Assembly (NCBI RefSeq): GCF_004745825.1
Contig: NZ_SRLA01000001.1
Coordinates: 620,001-684,000 of the forward strand
Direction of reading: 5' to 3'
DNA: 64,000 nt
Source: Hymenobacter fodinae
GTDB taxonomy: Bacteria > Bacteroidota > Bacteroidia > Cytophagales > Hymenobacteraceae
Part shown: piece by piece, positions 9,356 through 17,790 of the stretch
Layout: every line of letters begins with the position of its first letter
Numbering within the stretch: the stretch's first letter is position 1
The notes under the pieces: generated by a model
The model's database searches: none
Seen by the model: the letters and a program-made list of their open reading frames with translations, nothing else
What the model was told of the DNA's origin: nothing
Made by a program: the position numbers and the translations under genes

Positions 9356-10471
9356 CTACCACGCTTGGCCGTGGGTGCGTTGCATTAGGGCGCGAATGCC
9401 TGCGGGCCAAAAACGAAGCGTACCCACAACGGCCTCGCTTAGTATGGGCTGGCCAAATAAGTGCTGAATAGCCCGGCCCACCCGTAGGCGCTGACCAAAG
9501 TGCTGCTGCCACTCACACTGGTAGGCTGCCTCCAACGCCGGGCGTGCTAGGCCACCTTCCAAAAATCTTGCAATGTGATGGGCCGCCACGCTGGCTCCGT
9601 GCATGGCCATGGCCATACCGTTGCCGCAGAGCGGCGTAATCAGGCCAGCCGCGTCTCCGCACATCAGCACGTGGTCTTCCACAGCCTGTTTCGGTGCGAA
9701 GGATATTTCATTGATTACTTCGGGCTGCGGATACAGAAACTCCGCTTCCTGAAAGATGCGGCGAAGCAAGGGGTTGCGGGCCAGCACGTTTTTTTCGAGG
9801 GCCGGAATAGTGCCGTGTTCTTTCAGCTTTTGGCGCGTAGTCAGGTAGCAGAAGCAGTATTTGTTATCCTCAATGGCGGAAATACCCGCGTAGCCATCAG
9901 CAAAATTGTGCAAGGCAATCAGGTCGCGGGGCTGGTCGTAGCGCAGGTGGTATTTCACGCCCAGGTAAGGCGAGCGTTGCTGAAAGAATGAGCGCTGCAG
10001 TTGCCGGTCGAGAGTGCTACGCTTGCCATAAGCCCCTAGCGCCACTCTGGCGCGCAACCGCTGACCATCCGATAGCTCTACCACGTGCTCATCGGTGGCT
10101 GCCTCATACTGAACGGCGGTAACGGTGGTGCCCAGTCGCACATCGGCACCGCGGGCCTGCGCGAGTTGGTATAGATATTCATCTAGTACATAGCGGCTGA
10201 TACCGAATCCACCCAGGTCGAGGGGCGCGGTTAGTATCCGCCCAGCCGGCGAGCTAAGCTGAAACTCGCTGATGCGGGCAGGCATCAGCTGATCGGGGGA
10301 AGCATTTAGGCGCTCTAAGTAAGGCAGCACCTCGTTGGAGATGTACTCGCCGCACACCCGGTGGAAGGGATACTGCCGACGCTCTAGCAGCGTAACTGCG
10401 TAACCGCGTCCCAGGAGGTCGAGGGCTGCACAGAGACCAGCTAGGCCTCCGCCGATAATGACAACGTCCAA
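9356..10471 (-). CDS. FAD-dependent oxidoreductase (geranylgeranyl-reductase-like) of the PKS cluster
   Basis: The protein begins MDVVIIGGGLAGLCAALDLL, the dinucleotide-binding GxGxxG fold, followed by LLERRQYPFHRVCGEYIS. A second FAD motif, CGDAAGLITPLCGNGMAMAM, lies near residues 265-285. This places it with the geranylgeranyl reductase/aromatic hydroxylase-like flavoproteins. The start is TTG: the frame has a TGA a few codons upstream and no ATG between. It is the first gene of the three-gene minus-strand block, 129 bases ahead of the polyketide synthase, and probably hydroxylates or reduces the PKS product (inference). Confidence 0.85.
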   Translation of the reverse strand: MDVVIIGGGLAGLCAALDLLGRGYAVTLLERRQYPFHRVCGEYISNEVLPYLERLNASPDQLMPARISEFQLSSPAGRILTAPLDLGGFGISRYVLDEYLYQLAQARGADVRLGTTVTAVQYEAATDEHVVELSDGQRLRARVALGAYGKRSTLDRQLQRSFFQQRSPYLGVKYHLRYDQPRDLIALHNFADGYAGISAIEDNKYCFCYLTTRQKLKEHGTIPALEKNVLARNPLLRRIFQEAEFLYPQPEVINEISFAPKQAVEDHVLMCGDAAGLITPLCGNGMAMAMHGASVAAHHIARFLEGGLARPALEAAYQCEWQQHFGQRLRVGRAIQHLFGQPILSEAVVGTLRFWPAGIRALMQRTHGQAW

Positions 10472-10643
10472 CTTTATTCGTCAGGTAAAGGGGTGAAACA
10501 GAAGATTAAACCTGTTCTTTTATCGAAGATGCGTTATATTCCGATGGGTCAAACAAAATACCCTATTACCTTTGCCAACCTAATTTAGTGCCGCCCGTTA
10601 TTGCTAGTCAGCGCTCCCACGCATCTCACCCTCACGAGCCCTT

Positions 10644-11030
10644 ATGATGAAACGCTTACGCTTCTTTTGCTTACTCACCCTACTTGTTGGCGGAATGTTG
10701 CAGCGGTCAGTGTCGCAGGCAGCGGCCCAACCCAGCACTACGCCCGTGGCTAAGACAGCCGTGCGCCCTACTGGAGAAGAAAAGGCGCTGTTGGTGTATC
10801 CAAATCCAAGCACGGGGATTGTGCATATTGCCATTAATGGGTTTGAGGGGCGGAAGCTGGAGTTACGGGTATTAAACGTAATTGGCTCAGTGCTGTATCG
10901 GGAATCCCTCTCAGAACTGAACGACCGTTACGTGAAGGTGCTGGATTTGAGTAAGTTTACCAGTGGGCTCTACTACATCAAGCTGGAAACCGATTCGGAC
11001 AGTGAGATGCGTAAACTGGTAATTCGCTAG
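10644..11030 (+). CDS. Small secreted protein with T9SS type A sorting domain
   Basis: The 128-residue protein has a signal peptide (MMKRLRFFCLLTLLVGGML...), a short linker, and then almost nothing but a T9SS C-terminal domain: LLVYPNPSTGIVHIAINGF, LRVLNVIGSVLYRE, FTSGLYYIKLET and the final KLVIR. The sorting domain directs Sec-exported cargo through the type IX secretion system, yet this protein has little cargo of its own. A -7 element TACCTTTG lies at 10567-10574, and a terminator follows at 11055-11081, so it is probably monocistronic. Confidence 0.85.
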   Translation: MMKRLRFFCLLTLLVGGMLQRSVSQAAAQPSTTPVAKTAVRPTGEEKALLVYPNPSTGIVHIAINGFEGRKLELRVLNVIGSVLYRESLSELNDRYVKVLDLSKFTSGLYYIKLETDSDSEMRKLVIR

Positions 11031-11054
11031 GCAAGTCATCGTCAGTTCCTCCGC

Positions 11055-11081
11055 AAAGGCAGCCCGCACGGCTGCCTTTTT
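11055..11081 (+). terminator. Terminator after the small T9SS gene
   Basis: AAAGGCAGCC-CGCAC-GGCTGCCTTT forms a 10-pair stem followed by a T-run, 24 bases after the stop codon. Confidence 0.85.
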
Positions 11082-11092
11082 AGGTTGGTCAC

Positions 11093-11123
11093 AAAAAAAG
11101 CGCTCCAGGTTCGGAGCGCTTTC
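11093..11123 (-). terminator. Terminator of the minus-strand regulator/oxidoreductase block
   Basis: On the minus strand AAAGCGCTCC-6-GGAGCGCTTT is followed by a seven-T run (plus-strand A-run at 11093-11099). It lies 22 bases after the stop of the 39-residue ORF, which supports transcription through that ORF. Confidence 0.85.
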
Positions 11124-11144
11124 TGTTTGTCAGGACAAGGCAGC

Positions 11145-11264
11145 TTAGCGGCCGTTGTTTGCCCGAACTGGTACGGGCTTCAGCATGTCCTTCACGTTAT
11201 TCACCGTGTCAAGCGCCAGCAAAGCGGTAACCAGCATTATTCCGAAAAAAATCAGGAGCGTCAT
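11145..11264 (-). CDS. Putative 39-residue single-span membrane peptide
   Basis: The frame ATG 11264 to TAA 11145 encodes MTLLIFFGIMLVTALLALDT followed by VNNVKDMLKPVPVRANNGR. The first 18 residues form one hydrophobic helix and the rest is a short basic tail. A strong minus-strand terminator sits 22 bases after its stop, and the upstream gene on the same strand (the flavin monooxygenase-like protein) ends 115 bases away. It may be the last gene of that operon or separately transcribed. It matches no family I recognise; the function is unknown and the coding status is inferred from composition and context. Confidence 0.5.
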   Translation of the reverse strand: MTLLIFFGIMLVTALLALDTVNNVKDMLKPVPVRANNGR

Positions 11265-11379
11265 ACAAAAGAGAATTTAAGGCAAAAAGAATTCCTGGTA
11301 CACCTACTGAGTCACCAATAGTATCTGGTACAAGGTACACTACACTAACCCCGAAAACCATGCTGGAGTTTCAGCATAA

Positions 11380-12441
11380 TTATGTGCTTTCCAGCAATTG
11401 TTGTACCACATAGCAGGCATCGGCTCCGGCCCCACCCATTAGCGCGGACCGACGACTACTGAGCCAGTCGAGGCCCAGGAAGGCCAGCCCAGGTACCGGT
11501 GATATTCCCTTTGAGTGTCGTGGCTCGCCGGTGGGGCTAAGAGCTGCCGGCAAGTGCAGCCACGAATAGTTGGGGCGGTACCCCGTAGCCCATACCACGG
11601 CGGCCAAGGTAGGCGTCGTAATACCCCGCCCCACTAGGCCACCCTCGGCGGTGGCTGCCATGGCCCGCCCAATAAACTGCACAGTAGGCATGCGCTGTAA
11701 CCGCCGCAAATCAGCGCGAACAACCGGCTCGGGTTGTCGGCGCATGAAGCGGCCTAGCCAGCTCTGAGTGGGTGCCTCCAGCAATCCAGTACTCAACAAG
11801 CCTACCCACATGGCTGTGTTGTTGGGCATGGCGGGCGTTTTCTCATCGAAAGCTACATACACCGTGTGGCCGTGCGTAGCTAAATCGGCGGCAATTTGTA
11901 GGGCGGAGTTACCACTGCCTACTACTGCCACTGGGTTACCAGGTACCTGGCTGGGCTCATTGTACCCGCTGCTGTGCAGTTGCCTGACGGTAGGAGGGAG
12001 GTTAGTGGCAAAGGGCGGAATGCTGGGGGTGGAGTATGGCCCTGTGCACACAATGACCCGGCGCGTGTGGTAGCAATTGCCAGCGGCCGTATGCACCTCA
12101 AACTCACCCGTAGTGGTAGGCTGCACGTTGGTTACTCGCTGGTCGGTTTCAATGGCCAAGTGAAAATGCTCGGCATACTGGCGCAGGTAGTCTGCAGCTT
12201 CGTCTTTGGTTGGGTAGCGCAACCTCTTCCCGGGCCAGGGTAGGCCAGGTAGGCCACTCGCCCAGGCCGGTGAAAACAACCGCAGCGAAGCATACCGGGT
12301 AGCCCACACGTGGCCCACCGCCGGCCGCTCATCAAGCACCACGTAAGAAGCCTGCCGCTGCTGCAGATAGTAGGCAGCAGCCAAACCCGCTTGCCCAGCT
12401 CCAATAACTACCGCGTCAAGAACCTTACCCAAAGACGTCAT
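11380..12441 (-). CDS. Flavin monooxygenase-like FAD/NAD(P)-dependent oxidoreductase
   Basis: The 353-residue protein has an N-terminal FAD fold (DAVVIGAGQAGLAAAYYLQQ) and a second nucleotide fold for NADPH (PVAVVGSGNSALQIAADLA near residue 170). Between them is a LRLFSPAWASGLPGLPWPG segment, and near the end ATGYRPNYSWL, the ATG motif of flavin-containing monooxygenases. This fits the CzcO/YdeS-type group of FMO-like proteins. Its start lies 15 bases after the hybrid histidine kinase stop on the same strand, so it is probably co-transcribed with the two-component genes and may be their target or a redox output. The substrate is unknown. Confidence 0.85.
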   Translation of the reverse strand: MTSLGKVLDAVVIGAGQAGLAAAYYLQQRQASYVVLDERPAVGHVWATRYASLRLFSPAWASGLPGLPWPGKRLRYPTKDEAADYLRQYAEHFHLAIETDQRVTNVQPTTTGEFEVHTAAGNCYHTRRVIVCTGPYSTPSIPPFATNLPPTVRQLHSSGYNEPSQVPGNPVAVVGSGNSALQIAADLATHGHTVYVAFDEKTPAMPNNTAMWVGLLSTGLLEAPTQSWLGRFMRRQPEPVVRADLRRLQRMPTVQFIGRAMAATAEGGLVGRGITTPTLAAVVWATGYRPNYSWLHLPAALSPTGEPRHSKGISPVPGLAFLGLDWLSSRRSALMGGAGADACYVVQQLLEST

Positions 12442-12456
12442 GCCGTACTAACAGGC

Positions 12457-15400
12457 TTACGCCGGAAATTCCTCGCGCAGCTGGCTAATTGCCTCGTCAG
12501 TGGTTTGGCGTACCTGCGTAACCCAAGTGGCAAGCTCTTCAAAACTAGGGGTATCTACCTCGGCGTTGGCCTTTTCCAAATTGCGTAGCACCTGATGAAG
12601 GCGTTGCACGCCTAGGCCATCAACGGAGCTTTTCAAGTGGTGAGCCGCCGCTGCAATCTGAACTCGGTTCTGGTCGTGCAGGCCAGCCTCCAGTTTGGCT
12701 ACAACCGCAGGAGTAGTTTGGATAAAGATGTTCACTAGGCGCCGCACAAAGCCTTCGTCGGAATTGGAGTGCCGACGAAGTGCGCTCAGGTCGTAGAGTG
12801 GGGCCGTGTCCTCGGCGGCGGGCTGAGGCTCTGGTAACGAGGTGGGCTCCGGAGTTGGCGGCACTCCGCCATTCAGCAGACTGGAAATTGTGCGGAACAG
12901 GTCCTGCTCGCGGAAGGGTTTGGAAAGGTAGGCGTCTAGGCCTGCTTGTAGGTAGCGCTCAGCCTCGCCCCGCATGGCGTGGGCGGTGAGGGCCACTACC
13001 GGCGTGGCCGCGCGGGCCGCATCGGGATGCTCCCGCAGCAGGCGCGTGGTGGCCATGCCATCTAGGCCAGGCATCTGAATGTCCATTAGCACCACGTCGT
13101 AAGTCCGGCGACGGAACATGGCCAGCGCTTCCGGGCCCGAACCGGCCACATCTACTTCCAGGCCCCACCCTTCCAGCATGGTGCGCACTAGCAGCTGGTT
13201 TACGGCATTATCCTCGGCCAGCAGTATGCGGCGGCGCCCCAAGCTCTGGTAGTCTGTAATAGGCTCTGCCTCCAATACGGGTGCTTCATCAGTAGCCACC
13301 TCAAACGGCAGCGTGAACCGGAAAGTGCTTCCCTTGTGCAGATGACTTTCCGCCGTTAGCTCCCCGCCGAGTAATTCAATGAGGCCCCGCGAAATGCTCA
13401 GGCCCAACCCCGAGCCGCCGTATTCCCGGGCCGTACTCGCCGACGCCTGCGCAAATGGCTCAAACATGGCCTGCAGTTGGTGTTCCGGAATACCAATGCC
13501 CGTATCGAGCACCGAAAACTGCAGCCGTAGCGGTTCGTTGGGTTTGCTCACGCGCCGGCAGGTAAGCAGCACGTCACCTCGCTCGGTAAACTTCACAGCG
13601 TTGTTTAGCAGGTTCAGCAGCACCTGGCGCAAGCGGTATGGGTCGCCAATCACGCGCATCGGCACCTCGGCAGGCGGTAACTGCAGGCGTAAGTTGATAC
13701 CTTTTTCCGTGGCCGTGTGCAGCAATGACTGGCAGCTAGCTTTCAGTACTTCATCTAGCTGGAATGGCATGGCCTCTACCCGAATCCGGCCCGCGCCAAG
13801 CTGTGCCATGTCCAGAATGTCGTTGATTACGACCAGCAGATTTTCTGCGGAGTGGCGAATGTGCTGCAGGTATTGCCGCTGCTGATCATCGAGAGGCGTT
13901 TTAGCCAGAAGGTCCGTCAGGCCCATCACACCGTTCATTGGGGTGCGAATTTCATGACTCATATTGGTCAGGAAGTTCTGGCGGGACTGAGCATTTTCCT
14001 CTGCTATTTCTTTGGCTTTCTGTAAAGCCCGCTCCGTTTCCTTGAGCGTCGTGATTTCATTGTCTACACCCAGCACCTGCACGGTGCCATCGGCCAGCAG
14101 GAAGGGCCGTTTGATGCTATTGAACCAGTGTACCTGCCCTTCCGCCGAGACGAAGGTGTCTTCCTGCGCCAGCTCTTGCTGGGTCCGGATTACTTGCTCG
14201 TCGGCAATCCGATAGCGCTGCATGTCCGGAAAGATCTTTACCAGTTCCTCAACCGGGGTCTGCACCAGCTCCTCCGCAGTTAGCTTATACAGCTGGGCTG
14301 TGGCTTGGTTGGCCAGCACGTAATTACCGGTAATGTCCTTCAGGTAAATAAGATTAGGAGCTGTATCAATCACCTGCCGGAACAAACGGTTCTGCTCGGC
14401 CAGTCGCCGGTTAGCGGAGCGCCGCTGTTCATCGGCTACTTTCCAGCGCGTAATATCCTCAGCCGAGCCTACTACCTGTTGCACATTGCCCTTCGCGTCG
14501 CGCTCAAACGGGGTGGTACTAATCCGCAGCCACCGCTCAGATCCATTGCGGTGGTATAGGTAGAACTCCAGGTGCAGCACAACCCCATCGGCGGCTTGGG
14601 CCACTTCGGCAAAATGCGCGCGTAGTCGGTCCAGTTGGTCGGAAGGCAACAGGTTGGGCAATACTCGCGGCCCCATGTTCTGCAATTCCTCTTCCGTGTA
14701 GCCCAGCATTGTTTTGACGTAGCTGTTGCAGTACACCGTGGATTGCCGGCGGACATCAAAAATGTAGATCAGGTTCGGGGTCGTGTTCGTGATACGGTCC
14801 ATCAATAGGCGGCTCTGGCGTAGCTGCTCCTCAGTGGTGCGCCGCTCCGTAATGTCAGCTACCGAGCCTACTACCTGCGTTACTTGCCCATCCGCGTTGC
14901 GCATGAAGCAAGTGCTCTTCAGGCTCATCCACCGCCAGTGGCCATTGCGGTGAAGCATCCGGTACTCCGAGCTGATAACTTGGCTATCTTCCAGCGCTAT
15001 GAGTAGCTTCTGCCGGCTTTGCATTGTGCGCAAGTCCTCGGGGTGCAGCAACTGCCGGGCCAGCGCAGGGCCCATGCCCTTCAGCTCCGCTTCTGTATAT
15101 CCTAGTATTTGCTCACACTGCCGGTTGCAGTACAGCAGCTTGCCCGTGTCCATGTCGTATAGGAACACAATATTGGGCACTGTATCGTTGATTCGAAGGG
15201 TAAACAGCTGGTTCCTAACCAACTCTGCCTCTGCCTGTCGGCGGAGGGTAATATCGGTCAGGTAGACATTGGCGCCATTCTCGCAGCCCAGCGGGGCAAC
15301 GGTCCAGAGGTAAAAGCCCCCATCTAGGCGCAGCTCAAATGTGCGGGGCTGGTTCTCGTCCAGAGCATGGTTGATTTCTTCTGAAAGAATCTTGCGCACT

Positions 15401-16041
15401 GTTGCCTCGCTGGGAAGTTCGAGGGCAGCCAAGGCCTTGGCCGCTGCTGGGTTGGCGTACCGAGCTTTCCCCGTAGCATCAAAACGAATAATGGGCTGGG
15501 GGCTCTGCTCGGCCAGGTCGGAGAGTTCTTGTACTCGCTCCTGGGCCTGCTGACGTACCGTTACATCCTCGTAGCTCCAAATGTGCAGCACCGTTTGCCC
15601 ATTCTGCACTACCGGGAGGTAATCTTGCTGAATGATGGTGCCATTGTTGAGCTTAAACAACACCCCACTTTCGCGCTGCTGGCCTAGGGTGGCCCTCCGC
15701 CGGGCCTCCTGAAACTGGGCGGTGTTCAGGAAGCCCACGGAGCCGTTCTCCAGCAACGCCTCGCTCGACTTGCCCACGTAGTAGCTTGGCGCTTCTGGTA
15801 GCCCAAACAGGTCACATATCCGCTGGTTGAGGAGCGTGATGGTGTGCCGGTAGTCTTCGGCCAGAATGGCCGTGCTCATGGTTTGGAGCAGCGCCGCCGC
15901 CTGCGCTGCCGCCGCCTGCGAGCGGTTTGTAAACTCTTTCAGCTGTACTTGTGCGTGCTGGGAAGACTGCTGAGCATCCCGGTAGGCCTGTTGAGTACGG
16001 CGGAGCAGGCGAGCTAAGTGCCGGTGGCTGATGGAAGTCAT
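12457..16041 (-). CDS. Soluble multi-PAS hybrid histidine kinase with receiver and Hpt domains
   Basis: This 1194-residue protein has no membrane segment, so it should sense a cytoplasmic signal. After an N-terminal coiled stretch come about five PAS/PAC units (for example TVPNIVFLYDMDTGKLLYCN, TTPNLIYIFDVRRQSTVYCN and TAPNLIYLKDITGNYVLANQ). The HisKA H-box NMSHEIRTPMNG puts the phosphorylated His near residue 696. HATPase motifs are LLNLLNNAVKFTERG and DTGIGIPEHQ, with GGSGLGLSIS. A receiver domain follows with phospho-acceptor Asp near 987 (VVLMDIQMPG), and a C-terminal Hpt domain with AHHLKSS (His near 1134). The layout implies an internal His-Asp-His relay. It lies 24 bases downstream of an NtrC-type regulator, the likely final acceptor. 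Confidence 0.95.
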   Translation of the reverse strand: MTSISHRHLARLLRRTQQAYRDAQQSSQHAQVQLKEFTNRSQAAAAQAAALLQTMSTAILAEDYRHTITLLNQRICDLFGLPEAPSYYVGKSSEALLENGSVGFLNTAQFQEARRRATLGQQRESGVLFKLNNGTIIQQDYLPVVQNGQTVLHIWSYEDVTVRQQAQERVQELSDLAEQSPQPIIRFDATGKARYANPAAAKALAALELPSEATVRKILSEEINHALDENQPRTFELRLDGGFYLWTVAPLGCENGANVYLTDITLRRQAEAELVRNQLFTLRINDTVPNIVFLYDMDTGKLLYCNRQCEQILGYTEAELKGMGPALARQLLHPEDLRTMQSRQKLLIALEDSQVISSEYRMLHRNGHWRWMSLKSTCFMRNADGQVTQVVGSVADITERRTTEEQLRQSRLLMDRITNTTPNLIYIFDVRRQSTVYCNSYVKTMLGYTEEELQNMGPRVLPNLLPSDQLDRLRAHFAEVAQAADGVVLHLEFYLYHRNGSERWLRISTTPFERDAKGNVQQVVGSAEDITRWKVADEQRRSANRRLAEQNRLFRQVIDTAPNLIYLKDITGNYVLANQATAQLYKLTAEELVQTPVEELVKIFPDMQRYRIADEQVIRTQQELAQEDTFVSAEGQVHWFNSIKRPFLLADGTVQVLGVDNEITTLKETERALQKAKEIAEENAQSRQNFLTNMSHEIRTPMNGVMGLTDLLAKTPLDDQQRQYLQHIRHSAENLLVVINDILDMAQLGAGRIRVEAMPFQLDEVLKASCQSLLHTATEKGINLRLQLPPAEVPMRVIGDPYRLRQVLLNLLNNAVKFTERGDVLLTCRRVSKPNEPLRLQFSVLDTGIGIPEHQLQAMFEPFAQASASTAREYGGSGLGLSISRGLIELLGGELTAESHLHKGSTFRFTLPFEVATDEAPVLEAEPITDYQSLGRRRILLAEDNAVNQLLVRTMLEGWGLEVDVAGSGPEALAMFRRRTYDVVLMDIQMPGLDGMATTRLLREHPDAARAATPVVALTAHAMRGEAERYLQAGLDAYLSKPFREQDLFRTISSLLNGGVPPTPEPTSLPEPQPAAEDTAPLYDLSALRRHSNSDEGFVRRLVNIFIQTTPAVVAKLEAGLHDQNRVQIAAAAHHLKSSVDGLGVQRLHQVLRNLEKANAEVDTPSFEELATWVTQVRQTTDEAISQLREEFPA

Positions 16042-16065
16042 AGAGTAGTAGAATAACGGAATTGG

Positions 16066-17454
16066 TCAGCGCAAGCGGACCTCATTATTCTGTACCATAC
16101 GATAGATAGTGGACTTACCGATCTGCAATTTGGCAGCAACCTGCAAAATATTACCGTTATGAGCATCTAGGTAACTCTGCACGATGTTAGCCATCTGCGT
16201 CCGCAACGACTCGTTTGTAATGCCGTTGCTGGTTTCGGTCCCGTTAGCTGCTCCGTTCCGCAACGATAGGTCTTGGGGTTGGATAGTGTCGCCGTCAGCT
16301 AATACAGCGGCCAGCTCCATCACGGCTTTCAACTCCCGCACGTTGCCGGGGAAAGGGTACTGTAGCAGCTTATGTTGCGCGGCGGAGGAGAGTTGGCAAG
16401 CAGCCATGTGGTTTTGCTCGCAGAACTCATGCAAGAAGGCCTGGGCTAGCACCAGCACATCTTGCCCACGTTCCCGGAGCGGCGGCAGCATAATGGGCAG
16501 GCCTAGCAGACGGTAATACAGGTCTTCCCGGAAACGGCCTTCCTTCACCTCCTGGCCTAGGTCGCGGTGGGTGGCCACCATGAGGCGCGCATCAAACGGA
16601 ATGCGTGCATTACCGCCCACGCGTGTTACTTCGCGCTCTTGCAGCACTCGCAGCAGTTTGGCTTGCAGGTTCAGCTCTAGGTCGGCAATTTCATCGAGGA
16701 AAAGTGTGCCTTTGTGGGCTTCCTCAAACCGACCAATGCGGCGGTTAACCGCCCCCGTAAAGGCTCCTTTTTCGTGCCCAAACAGCTCACTCTCTATTAG
16801 CTCGCGCGGTATTGCAGCCACGTTAACCGCCACAAAGGCTCCTTCCCGCCGTTCCGAACGGAAGTGAATTGCCTTGGCTACCAGTTCTTTACCAGTACCC
16901 GTTTCTCCGCTTAAGGAAACTGTGATGTTGGTGCGGGCAGCTTTATCAATTAAGCCGTAGAGCTGCTGAATCTGAGGACTCTCGCCCAAAATAGCGCGCT
17001 CAGGCGAAAACTTTTGACCAATCTGCTCCCGCAGTCGGTTGTTTTCCCGAGTAAGCGTCAGCTGCTTACGGATGTTGCTCACTGTGTTCCAGAGGCGGTC
17101 TACAGTTTCTTCATCCTTAACCAGATAGTCGAAAGCCCCCTGTCGAAGCAACCCAATTGCGGTACGAACATCCTCCTGGCCCGAGATGACAATCACGGCA
17201 ACCTCGGGCAGCCGCTCCCGAATCTGGCGGAGTACTTGGTCGCCCTGCCCGTCGGGGAGCGAGTAATCTAGGGTAATAATGTCGGGCTTCTCGACTAAGT
17301 GATCCAAGCAAGCCTGGGCGGTAGTAAACCGCCGAATACTGTAATCTGGGTTTTGCGCGAGCTTATATTCTAGTAGCTCGCCGTACCAGACGTTGTCTTC
17401 AACAATAAAAATGGAGACCGATTGTGAGGTGCTCATTGGAGTAGGGGGATGCAT
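16066..17454 (-). CDS. NtrC-type sigma-54-dependent response regulator
   Basis: The 462-residue protein has a receiver domain (IFIVEDN; phospho-acceptor Asp63 in ITLDYSLPDG; Lys in YLVKDEE), then an AAA+ domain, then a Fis-type helix-turn-helix. The AAA+ motifs are SGETGTGKELVAKAIHF (Walker A), the sigma-54 contact loop GAFTGA, and TLFLDEIADLELNLQ (Walker B). The C-terminal helix-turn-helix is in NILQVAAKLQIGKSTIYRM. With GAFTGA intact it should activate RpoN promoters when phosphorylated. ATG 17454 is used; Met7 (17436) is an alternative. It is the first gene of the minus-strand block and the presumed partner of the downstream hybrid kinase. Target promoters were not found in this window. 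Confidence 0.95.
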   Translation of the reverse strand: MHPPTPMSTSQSVSIFIVEDNVWYGELLEYKLAQNPDYSIRRFTTAQACLDHLVEKPDIITLDYSLPDGQGDQVLRQIRERLPEVAVIVISGQEDVRTAIGLLRQGAFDYLVKDEETVDRLWNTVSNIRKQLTLTRENNRLREQIGQKFSPERAILGESPQIQQLYGLIDKAARTNITVSLSGETGTGKELVAKAIHFRSERREGAFVAVNVAAIPRELIESELFGHEKGAFTGAVNRRIGRFEEAHKGTLFLDEIADLELNLQAKLLRVLQEREVTRVGGNARIPFDARLMVATHRDLGQEVKEGRFREDLYYRLLGLPIMLPPLRERGQDVLVLAQAFLHEFCEQNHMAACQLSSAAQHKLLQYPFPGNVRELKAVMELAAVLADGDTIQPQDLSLRNGAANGTETSNGITNESLRTQMANIVQSYLDAHNGNILQVAAKLQIGKSTIYRMVQNNEVRLR

Positions 17455-17790
17455 GAGCCGAAAGAGCCTTAATGCAACTTCTACATACGCAGAATGTGAC
17501 TAAGTAAAATCCTATTTCGGCTTAAGAGTTTTCAGTAGCTCAGAGTGGAGTGAACAGTACGTAGGGTTGCGAGTATAAGCGGGAAATACGGGCTTACCAA
17601 AATTTCCCTGAATGAGAAATTGAATCTCTATATGGGATTATATAGGCGCCTGCTTATTGATATAACTATTTGATTATCAGTGGAAAATGCTAATGCCTAA
17701 ATAATGGTAGCAGAATTGACTGGCTGAAGCAGTAACGCTCTCATACTCAGTAACACTGCTTCTACTATTGCTCACTATTACTCCTGCCAC
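17455..17790. other. Divergent intergenic region between the response regulator and a T9SS gene
   Basis: This 336-base AT-rich stretch separates two divergent genes and must hold both promoters. I found no exact TAnnTTTG on either strand and no TGGCAC-N5-TTGC type sigma-54 site. No ORF or RNA structure is supported. Confidence 0.4.
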
